Below, in pieces: positions 45,811 through 56,998 of a DNA stretch of 64,000 nucleotides. Made by a program: the position numbers and the translations under genes. This stretch comes from Seriola aureovittata (Eukaryota; Chordata; Actinopteri; Carangiformes; Carangidae): the NCBI RefSeq assembly GCF_021018895.1, contig NC_079377.1, forward strand, positions 19,617,501 through 19,681,500, given 5' to 3'. The notes under the pieces were generated by a model. It did no database searches. It saw only the letters and a list, made by a program, of their open reading frames with translations, and was not told the DNA's origin. Position 1 is the stretch's first letter; each line of letters opens with the position of its first letter.

Positions 45811-46182
45811 GCTCTTCTAGAGCATACAGACCAAACGTGTTAATTGTGTCCATGTTAATTTCAAGAACACAATTGCAAGTTGAAAGTGTTAAAACAAGGT
45901 GTGTCAGGAACCTTTAAAAGAGTGAAGATGATGGGGGGAAATATCCACCATTTTCTTCTTCCTTTTCAACATTACATTACATAGAGCACTGTGACATTTT
46001 GTTTGAAGAAGAAAAACTTTAATTACTTTGGTCTGTACTGCTGAAATGGATCAAACAGTGCTCCGAATTATATATATTGCATTGATACACATGTGCAATA
46101 TGTTTTCCATTTCAACAGCTCTAAAAGGAATTCTACTTTGTTAGGTCTTTGTTAGAGGAAGTGGTGTTGAATCACTCAGTTG

Positions 46183-46490
46183 CCAGTTTATTAGGAACAC
46201 CTAGTTCAAACTAATGCAGTCTAATACAACAGTCTGATTTAAATTGTTTGAAAGGTGTGAATACAACTTTGTAATCATTTTAGAAGCTGTTTGTGGTGCT
46301 GTTGAATTGTGCAATGGTGGAAAGTAACTGCATTGCATTACATCTCAGAGGAAAATATTGTACTCTTTACTCCACTACATTTAATTTACAGCTGTAATTA
46401 CTACTTGATCAGTTCCCATTTAAAGAACAATAAACATATAAATATGATGCATTATTTTACAGTAATAAGTATAACACAGTAGTTTAAAAA
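46183..46490. repeat. Two fish interspersed-repeat fragments
   Basis: 46183-46260 (GCCAGTTTATTAGGAACACC, then ctagttcaaactaatgcagtctaat) matches a motif I know as a very common teleost repeat. 46318-46490 (AATGGTGGAAAGTAACTGCA ... tactctttactccactacattt) matches another common teleost non-autonomous element. Both are internally deleted. The class assignment is from memory only. Confidence 0.6.
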
Positions 46491-47094
46491 CTGTCGAACC
46501 AGAGGAATCGTCTTTTTATCATATTTAAATGATTATTCTTCTTGGCAAAACCCTGGCGTACACTACCCACAATGCATCTCGACCGCTCCGTCACAGATTC
46601 GCATGCTATCCAAACGCAGAGATGAAGTCTGGTAAGCTCGTTTCTTTCTAACTCATCACCTCCAGATTTTTAATCATAACTTGTCCCAAGTTACTCATTT
46701 GAGGCAGTTTATCAGACTTAGTGCAAGCTTTTCACATGTACAAGAATCGTAAACAGATTTGATGTGTAACATCTGGGGGGGTTCCCTTAAAAAAATGTAT
46801 AATAAACCATTTCACATTGAATTTGAGGCATTTTAAACTAAGGTTATTTGCTGCAAAAAGCTGTAGATTAGTTTGGCTAAAATGTTCAAAGCTGCTTGTC
46901 AAGAGAAAATTTGATAAACGCTTCCTGCGCGCTTATGATTGACCCACAGGTGTTCTCAGTTAATGTAGCTAATTACGCCTCGAGGACCACGTGGTTGTTC
47001 ACAGACAGACTCTTGTGTTAATTCTGTTATTCCTGTTGGGGGGTGTCAGCCAGTATGTACACGGTAGGCATACCAGGCACAGGCCCAGGGGACC

Positions 47095-47305
47095 CATATT
47101 TGTTGTAAAGCCAATCAAATGACTGCAAAGAGACTCAGAAGACTGCAGAGGGGAAACAAAATGATCACAAAGATGCTAAATAATCAGAAACGGACTCAAT
47201 ATGATCTCAAAGAGATTGAAAAATACAGCAAATAGACATAAAGTCATTGGTAAGAGTTGCAAAATTGTCACAAAGAGACACAAAATGAGTACAAAAGAGC
47301 CTCAG
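47095..47305. repeat. Degenerate CAAAGAGA-type minisatellite
   Basis: Loosely repeated units of about 20-25 bp containing (A)CAAAGAGAC and AAAATGA/CA, such as ctgcaaagagactcagaaga and gtcacaaagagacacaaaat. Such decayed tandem arrays are common in fish genomes. Confidence 0.6.
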
Positions 47306-47864
47306 TTCACCTGCGGAATTGTCTGACAAAGTAATTTGATTGGACGAGAGGAATTCCATGAGTGCTGATATAGAGTGCAACAGCATTTGGACTTTTAACT
47401 ACGTGTATCACTCCGCGTCACAGGTGTACTATTAACCGATATCATAATTACATTAACGATCATTATCTATCTTAGATTGCGACAAACTTTTCAAAGATGA
47501 ATATATTTCCAGAAATAACATTTGAATTGAATGATGTATGGTCGTCAGAAGAAGATGAAAGGAAGAAGCCTGGATACTCCTAACGTGTAGACAAAGTAGC
47601 AAGCTATCATGTACTGTGCAGGTAAGGAAAATGTTTTATGTGTTGCTTAACAACAGTCCAGTACCAGTCCGGTTGCGGAACTATTTGTGTTGGCGTTGCC
47701 AAATAAATGATGAAATAACAAACGAAACCTAATCTGTTGTTCATTATTTAACTAATATGGCGCTGGTAGGACTGTTGTATAAAATCAGTATCAGGCAAGA
47801 GTAGGCGATTTTGTACTGAATATCATTACAGTAATGATTCGGTACGCCACAGGCGTAATAAATT

Positions 47865-50800
47865 ACTTTTTATGCCTTACTCTTCTATGACGTTTTTATA
47901 CCTTACTATAATATGACGTTTTTATACCTTACTATAGGCTACTGTGACTTTTGTATAGGGCAACACAGGTGATGCAGTGATTAAAACTTTTGCCTCACAG
48001 TGAGAAGTGAAGAAAGTCCTGGGTTTCAATCCCTGACCAGGGGACTTTTAGTGTGGAGTTTGCATGTTCACCCCGATTTTAAGCCATGCTATGACTTTTT
48101 TTATATCTTACTGTACTATGACGTTTTTATGCCTTACCATACTATGACGTTTTTATTACATTTTTTGCATTCCTATGCCATGAATTTTTTGACTTTTTAT
48201 GCCTGACTATACTATGACGTTTTTATGCCTTACCATACTATTAGATTTTGATGACTTTTTATGCTTTACTATACTATGTGTTTTTTATGACTTTCTATGC
48301 CTTACTATACCATGAGGGTTTTATGACGTTTAATGCCTTACTATACTATGACGTTTTATGGCTTAGGGCTTATGGCTATGAGGTTTTTTTTTTAATGACT
48401 TTTTATGCCTTACTGTACCATGAGGGTTTTTATGCCTTACTATATTATAGCATGTTTTGACATTTTTATGCCTATGGTATGATGTTTTGATGATGTTATA
48501 TGATGTTATACAATTACGTTTTGTCGTTTTTATGCCTTACTATACTATGACATTTTTTGACTATTTTATGCCTTACTATACTATGATGTTTTATGCCATA
48601 CTATAGAATGACGTTTTTTTGGCGTTTTTATGCCCTACTACACTATGACGTTTTTTGATGTTTTTTTGCCTTACTATACTATAATGTTTTTGGTGTTTTT
48701 TATGCCTTACTTTACTATGACGTTTTTATGCCCTACTATACTATGATGTTTTTTTTTGTGATTTTATGCCTTACTATACTATGATGTTTTTTTAGCGATT
48801 TTATGCCTTACTATACTATGACATTTTTGGATGTTTTTTTTATGCCTTACTGTACTATGACGCTTTTTGGCGTTTTTATGCCTTATAATACTATGCCTTT
48901 TTCTGCCTTATTATACTGTGACATTTTTTTTTACGATTTTATGCCCTACTATACTATGACATTTTTTGATGTTTTTTTGCCTTGCTATACTTTCACGTTT
49001 TTGGTGATTTTATGCCTTTCTATACTATGATGTTTTTGGTGTTTTTTATGCCTTACTATACTATGACGTTTTATACCTTACTATACTATGACATTTTTTT
49101 AGCGATTTTATGCCTTACTATACTATGACATTTTTTGGCGTTTTTATGCCTTACTATTCTATGGTGGTTTTTTTTTACGATTTTATGCCTTACTATACTA
49201 TGACGTTTTATGCCTTACTATACTATGATGTTTTTTGACATTTTTATGCCTTACTATACTATGACGTTTTTTTTAGCGATTTTATGCCTTACTATACTAT
49301 GATGTTTTTGGGCGTTTTTATGCCTTACTATACTATGACGTTTTTTTAATGATTTTATGCCTTACTATACTATGTTTTTTGACATTTTTATGCCTTACTA
49401 TACTATGACGTTTTTTTAATGATTTTATGCCTTACTATATTATGACGTTTTATGCCTTACCATAGTATGACATTTTTAGACATTTTTATGCCTTACTATA
49501 CTATGACGTTTTTTTTTTGCGATTTTATGCCTTACTATACTATGATGTTTTTTTTTGTGATTTTATGCCTTACTATACTATGACGTTTTTTTTAGCGATT
49601 TCATGCCTTACTATACTATGACGTTTTATGCCTTACTATACTATGACGTTTTTTTTTACGATTTTATGCCTTACTATACTATGTTTTTTTTAAGATTGTA
49701 TGCCTTACTGTACTATGACGATTTCATGCCTTACTATACTATGACGTTTTATGCCTTACTATACTATGATGTTTTTTTTAATGATTTTATGCCTTACTAT
49801 ACTATGACGTTTTATGCCTTACTATACTATGACGTTTTTTGATGTTTTTTGACATTTTTATGCCTTACTATACTATGACGTTTTTTGGCGTTTTTATGCC
49901 TTACTATACTATGATGTTTTTTGGCGTTTTTATGCCTTACTATACTATGACGTTTTTTTTAGCGATTTTATGCCTTACTATACTATGACGTTTTATGCCT
50001 TACTATACTATGACGTTTTTTTAATGATTTTATGCCTTACTATACTATGACGTTTTATGCCTTACCATAGTATGACATTTTTAGACATTTTTATGCCTTA
50101 CTATACTATGACGTTTTTTTTTTGCGATTTTATGCCTTACTATACTATGATGTTTTTTGGTGTTTTTATGCCTTACTGTACTATCACGTTTTTTTTAGCG
50201 ATTTCATGCCTTACTATACTATGACGTTTTATGCCTTACTATACTATGACGTTTTTTTTTTACGATTTTATGCCTTACTATACTATGTTTTTTTTAAGAT
50301 TGTATGCCTTACTGTACTATGACGATTTCATGCCTTACTATACTATGACGTTTTATGCCTTACTATACTATGATGTTTTTTTAATGATTTTATGCCTTAC
50401 TATACTATGACGTTTTATGCCTTACTATACTATGTTTTTTGACATTTTTATGCCTTACTATACTATGATGTTTTTTGGCGTTTTTATGCCTTACTATACT
50501 ATGACGTTTTTTTAAGCGATTTTATGCCTTACTATACTATGACGTTTTTTGGCGTTTTTATGCCTTACTATACTATGATGTTTTTTGGCGTTTTTATGCC
50601 TTACTATACTATGACGTTTTTTTTAGCGATTTTGTGCCTTACTATACTATGACGTTTTATGCCTTACTATACTATGACGTTTTTTGACATTTTTATGCCT
50701 TACTATACTATGACGTTTTATGCCTTACTATACTATGACGTTTTTTGACATTTTTATGCCTTACTATACTATGACGTTTTTTTTTGGCGTTTTTATGCCT

Positions 50801-53800
50801 TACTATACTATGACGTTTTTTTAATGATTTTATGCCTTACTATACTATGACGTTTTATGCCTTACTATACTATGATGTTTTTTGACATTTTTATGCCTTA
50901 CTATACTATGACGTTTTTTGGCGTTTTTATGCCTTACTATACTATGATGTTTTTTGGCGTTTTTTATGCCTTACTATACTATGACGTTTTTTTTAGCGAT
51001 TTTATGCCTTACTATACTATGACGTTTTATGCCTTACTATACTATGACGTTTTTTTAATGATTTTATGCCTTACTATACTATGACGTTTTATGCCTTACT
51101 ATACTATGATGTTTTTTGACATTTTTATGCCTTACTATACTATGACGTTTTTTGGCGTTTTTATGCCTTACTATACTATGATGTTTTTTGGCGTTTTTAT
51201 GCCTTACTATTCTATGGTGTTTTTTTTTTACGATTTTATGCCTTACTATACTATGACGTTTTATGCCTTACTATACTATGATGTTTTTTGACATTTTTAT
51301 GCCTTACTATACTATGACGTTTTTTTTAGCGATTTTATGCCTTACTATACTATGATGTTTTTGGGCGTTTTTATGCCTTACTATACTATGACGTTTTTTT
51401 AATGATTTTATGCCTTACTATACTATGATGTTTTTGGGCGTTTTTATGCCTTACTATACTATGACGTTTTTTTAATGATTTTATGCCTTACTATATTATG
51501 ACGTTTTATGCCTTACCATAGTATTACATTTTTAGACATTTTTATGCCTTACTATACTATGACGTTTTTTTTTTGCGATTTTATGCCTTACTATACTATG
51601 ATGTTTTTTGGTGTTTTTATGCCTTACTGTACTATCACGTTTTTTTTAGCGATTTCATGCCTTACTATACTATGACGTTTTATGCCTTACTATACTATGA
51701 CGTTTTTTTTTTACGATTTTATGCCTTACTATACTATGTTTTTTTTAAGATTGTATGCCTTACTGTACTATGACGATTTCATGCCTTACTATACTATGAC
51801 GTTTTATGCCTTACTATACTATGATGTTTTTTTAATGATTTTATGCCTTACTATACTATGATGTTTTTTGACATTTTTATGCCTTACTATACTATGATGT
51901 TTTTTGGCGTTTTTATGCCTTACTATACTATGATGTTTTTTGGCGTTTTTATGCCTTACTATACTATGACGTTTTTTTAAGCGATTTTATGCCTTACTAT
52001 ACTATGACGTTTTATGCCTTACTATACTATGACGTTTTTTTAATGATTTTATGCCTTACTATACTATGACGTTTTATGCCTTACTATACTATGATGTTTT
52101 TTGACATTTTTATGCCTTACTATACAATGACGTTTTTTGGCGTTTTTATGCCTTACTATACTATGATGTTTTTTGGCGTTTTTATGCCTTACTATACTAT
52201 GACGTTTTTTTTAGCGATTTTATGCCTTACTATACTATGACGTTTTATGCCTTACTATACTATGACGTTTTTTTAATGATTTTATGCCTTACTATATTAT
52301 GACGTTTTATGCCTTACCATAGTATGACATTTTTAGACATTTTTATGCCTTACTATACTATGACGTTTTTTTTTTGCGATTTTATGCCTTACTCTACTAT
52401 GATGTTTTTTGGTGTTTTTATGCCTTACTGTACTATCACGTTTTTTTTTGCGATTTCATGCCTTACTATACTATGACGTTTTATGCCTTACTATACTATG
52501 ACGTTTTTTTAATGATTTTATGCCTTACTATACTATGACGTTTTATGCCTTACTATACTATGATGTTTTTTGACATTTTTATGCCTTACTATACTATGAC
52601 GTTTTTTGGCGTTTTTATGCCTTACTATACTATGATGTTTTTTGGCGTTTTTATGCCTTACTATACTATGACGTTTTTTTAAGCGATTTTATGCCTTACT
52701 ATACTATGACGTTTTTTTAATGATTTTATGCCTTGCTATATTATGATGTTTTATGCCTTACTATACTATGATGTTTTTTTGACATTTTTATGCCTTACTA
52801 TACTATGACGTTTTTTTAATGATTTTATGCCTTACTATACTATGACGTTTTATGCCTTACTATACTATGATGTTTTTTGACATTTTTATGCCTTACTATA
52901 CTATGACGTTTATTTGGGGGATTTTATGCCTTACTATACTATGACGTTTTTTTTTCCGATTTTATGCCTTACTATACTATGATGTTTTTGGGCGTTTTTA
53001 TGCCTTACTATACTATGACGTTTTTTGACATTTTTATGCCTCACTATACTATGACGTTTTTTGGCGTTTTTATGCCTTACTATACTATGATGTTTTTTGG
53101 CGTTTTTATGCCTTACTATACTATGACGTTTTTTTAATGATTTTATGCCTTACTATATTATGACGTTTTATGCCTTACTATACTATGATGTTTTTTTGAC
53201 ATTTTTATGCCTTACTATACTATGACGTTTTTTTTTGCGATTTCATGCCTTACTATACTATGACGTTTTTTTTTTTACGATTTTATGCCTTACTATACTA
53301 TGACTTTTTTTTTTTACAATTTTATGCCTTACTGTACTATGACGATTTCATGCCTTACTATACTATGACGTTTTTTGACATCTTTATGCCTTACTATGAA
53401 AAACTATGAGGTTTTTTTAATGATTTTATGCCTTACTATACTATGACGTTTTATGCCTTACTATACTATGATGTTTTTTGACATTTTTATGCCTTACTAT
53501 ACTATGACGTTTTTTGGCGTTTTTATGCCTTACTATACTATGATGTTTTTTTGCAATTTTATGCCTTACTATACTATGTTTTTTTTAAGATTGTATGCCT
53601 TACTGTACTATGACGATTTCATGCCTTACTATACTATGACGTTTTTTGACATTTTTATGCCTTACTATACTATGACGTTTTATGCCTTACTATACTATGA
53701 CTTTTTTTTTTTACAATTTTATGCCTTACTGTACTATGACGATTTCATGCCTTACTATACTATGACGTTTTTTGACATCTTTATGCCTTACTATGAAAAA

Positions 53801-56800
53801 CTATGAGGTTTTTTTAATGATTTTATGCCTTACTATACTATGACGTTTTATGCCTTACTATACTATGATGTTTTTTGACATTTTTATGCCTTACTATACT
53901 ATGACGTTTTTTGGCGTTTTTATGCCTTACTATACTATGATGTTTTTTTGCAATTTTATGCCTTACTATACTATGTTTTTTTTAAGATTGTATGCCTTAC
54001 TGTACTATGACGATTTCATGCCTTACTATACTATGACGTTTTTTGACATTTTTATGCCTTACTATACTATGACGTTTTATGCCTTACTATACTATGACGT
54101 TTTTTTCACGATTTTATGCCTTACTATACGATGACGTTTTATGCCTTACTATACTATGACGTTTTTTTTTTACGATTTTATGCCTTACTATACTATGTTT
54201 TTATTACGATTGTATGCTTTACTATACTATGACGTTTTTTGACATTTTTATGCCTTACTATACTATGACGTTTTTTGACGTTTTTATGCCTTACTAAACT
54301 ATGATGTTTTTTGGCGTTTTTATGCCTTACTATACTATGATGTTTTTTGACATTTTTATGCCTTACTATACTATGACGTTTTTTTTTTGCAATTTTATGC
54401 CTTACTATACTATCACGTTTTTTTTTGCGATTTCATGCCTTACTATACTATGACGTTTTATGCCTTACTATACTATGACGTTTTTTTTTTACGATTTTAT
54501 GCCTTACTATACTATGTTTTTTTTAAGATTGTATGCCTTACTGTACTATGACGATTTCATGCCTTACTATATTATGACGTTTTTTGACATTTTTATGCCT
54601 TACTATATTATGACGTTTTTTAATGATTTTATGCCTTACTATACTATGACGTTTTATGCCTTACTATACTATGACGTTTTTTGACATTTTTATGCCTTAC
54701 TATATTATGACGTTTTTTTAATGATTTTATGCCTTACTATACTATGACGTTTTATGCCTTACAATACTATGATGTTTTTTGACATTTTTATGCCTTACTA
54801 TACTATGACGTTTTTTGGCGTTTTTATGCCTTACTATACTATGATGTTTTTTGGCGTTTTTATGCCTTACTATACTATGACGTTTTATGCCTTACTATAC
54901 TATGACGTTTTTTGACATTTTTATGCCTTACTATACTATGACGTTTTATGCCTTACTATACTATGATGTTTTTTGACATTTTTATGCCTTACTATACTAT
55001 GACGTTTTTTGGCGTTTTTATGCCTTACTATACTATGACGTTTTTTTTTCCGATTTTATGCCTTACTATACTATGATGTTTTTGGGCGTTTTTATGCCTT
55101 ACTATACTATGACGTTTTTTGACATTTTTATGCCTTGCTATACTATGACGTTTTTTGGCGTTTTTATGCCTTACTATACTATGATGTTTTTTTTAGCGAA
55201 TTTATGCCTTACTATACTATGACGTTTTATGCCTTACTATACTATGACGTTTTTTGACATTTTTATGCCTTACTATACTATGACGTTTTTTTCACGATTT
55301 TATGCCTTACTATACTATGACGTTTTATGCCTTACTATACTATGATGTTTTTAGACATTTTTATGCCTTACTATACTATGACGTTTTTTTTTTTTGCAAT
55401 TTTATGCCTTACTATACTATGACGTTTTTTTTTGCGATTTTATGCCTTACTATACTATCACGTTTTTTTTTGCGATTTCATGCCTTACTATACTATGACG
55501 TTTTATGCCTTACTATACTATGACGTTTTTTTTTTTACGATTTTATGCCTTACTATACTATGTTTTTTTTAAGATTGTATGCCTTACTGTACTATGACGA
55601 TTTCATGCCTTACTATACTATGATGTTTTTTGGCGTTTTTATGCTTTACTATACTATGAGGTTTTTTTTTTTGCGATTTTATGCCTTACTATACTATGAC
55701 GTTTTTTATAGCGATTTCATGCCTTACTATACTATGACATTTTATGCCTTACTATACTATGATGTTTTTTTGACATTTTTATGCCTTACTATACTATGAC
55801 GTTTTTTTTTAGCGATTTCATGCCTTACTATACTATGTTTTTTTTAAGATTTTATGCCTTACTGTACTATGACGATTTCATGCCTTACTATACTATGATG
55901 TTTTTTGAAATTTTTATGCCTTACTATACTATGATGTTTTTTGAATGATTTTATGCCTTACTATACTATGACGTTTTATGCCTTACTATACTATGACGTT
56001 TTTGGGGGGGATTTTATGCCTTACTATACTATGACGTTTTATGCCTTACGATACTATGATGTTTTTAGACATTTTTATGCCCTACTATACTATGACGTTT
56101 TTTGGCGTTTTTATGCCTTACTATACTATGATTTTTTTGGCGTTTTTATGCCTTACTATACTATGACGTTTTTTTTTGCGATTTTATGCCTTTCTATACT
56201 ATGATTTTTGGCGTTTTTATGCCTTACTATACTATGACTTTTTTTTTCACGATTTTATGCCTTACTATACTATGATGTTTTTTGACATTTTTAGGCCTTA
56301 CTATACTATGACGTTTTTTGACGTTTTTATGCCTTACTATACTATGACGTTTTTTTTTTACGATTTTATGCCTTACTATACTATGACGATTTATGCCTTA
56401 CTATATTATGACGTTTTTTGGCGTTTTTATGCTCTAATATACTATGATGTTTTTTTAGCGATTTCATGCCTTACTATACTATGACATTTTTATGCCCTAA
56501 AATACTATGATGATTTTATGCCTTAGAATACTATGACTTTTTATGCCTTACTATAGTATGACTTTTTATGCCTTACTATACTATGATGTTTTATGCTGTA
56601 CTATACTATGACGTTTTTTGGAGTTTTAATGCCCTACTATACTATGACATTTTTTGGCTTATTAATGCCTTACTATAATATGACTTTTTTTGGCGTTTTT
56701 AAGCCTTGTTATAGCATGATGTTTTTTTTGTCATTTTTATACCTTACTATACTATGACGTTTTTTGACAATTTCATGCCTCACTATAGTATGACGATTTT

Positions 56801-56928
56801 ATGCCTTACTATACTATGATGTTTTTTGACTTTTACTATGGTATGATGTTTTTTGAAGACTTTTTTGAAGACTTTATGCCATCTATGACGTTTTTTGACG
56901 ATTTTATGCCTTACTACACTATGAATTT
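47865..56928. repeat. 9-kb minisatellite/satellite array, 21-bp core
   Basis: A near-continuous array of ATGCCTTACTATACTATGAC plus G, followed by a T-tract, a short variable spacer and another T-tract. Full units are usually 30-36 bp (with GGCG, GACA, TAGCGA, AATGA, ACGA or GCGA spacers), and short units are 25 bp (core plus TTTT). By length there are roughly 250-300 units. The central part is very homogeneous, whereas the edges (47865-48900 and 56480-56928) are degenerate. The array gives many spurious MPYYTMTF/YALLYYDVF ORFs. It lies between the convergent ends of ccdc88a and the CaMKII gene. Confidence 0.97.
47961..48075 (+). mobile_element. Interspersed element fragment with tRNA-like box B
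   Basis: The sequence runs caacacaggtgatgcagtga ... gcctcacagtgagaagtgaa ... gtcctgggtttcaatccctg ... gtgtggagtttgcatgttca. It matches a ubiquitous fish repeat, and its GGTTTCAATCC resembles a Pol III box B. It interrupts the left edge of the satellite, whose units occur on both sides, and is itself truncated at about 48075. Whether it is a SINE or part of another element is not certain. Confidence 0.6.
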
Positions 56929-56964
56929 TCCAATAACAAAGAATGAAGAACAACCACCCAAACA

Positions 56965-56998
56965 GACACTTGATAGTTTTAAATGTATGATTTTTATT
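56965..56998 (-). terminator. Likely poly(A) signal of the CaMKII gene
   Basis: On the - strand AATAAA (56998-56993) is followed within about 25-45 nt by GTGTCTGTTTGGGTGGTTGT, a GU-rich downstream element. It lies about 65 bp from the satellite edge and would end a 3' UTR exon starting at 61198. Other - strand AATAAA motifs (about 58585, 60805, 61070) could be used as well. Confidence 0.5.

Larger units (their letters stand above)
45783..47864. other. Intergenic region left of the satellite
   Basis: Apart from the two interspersed repeats and the decayed minisatellite, this 2-kb region contains a GC-richer patch at 46545-46635 ending in a donor-like GTAAGC. It also has a 28-codon ORF at 47497-47583 (MNIFPEITFELNDVWSSEED...) with a donor-like CAG|GTAAGG at 47622. 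No gene can be assigned. Confidence 0.5.

Noticed and set aside
48000..56484. Many ORFs of 66-117 codons in the satellite (MPYYTMTF... repeats)
   Set aside because: They arise because core plus spacer lengths are often multiples of three. All frames give similar low-complexity peptides, with no start context or splice logic.
47865..56928. Repeat-spacer look suggesting a CRISPR array
   Set aside because: Spacers are a few recurrent short forms rather than unique sequences, unit length varies from 25 to 36 bp, and the locus is a vertebrate intergenic region.
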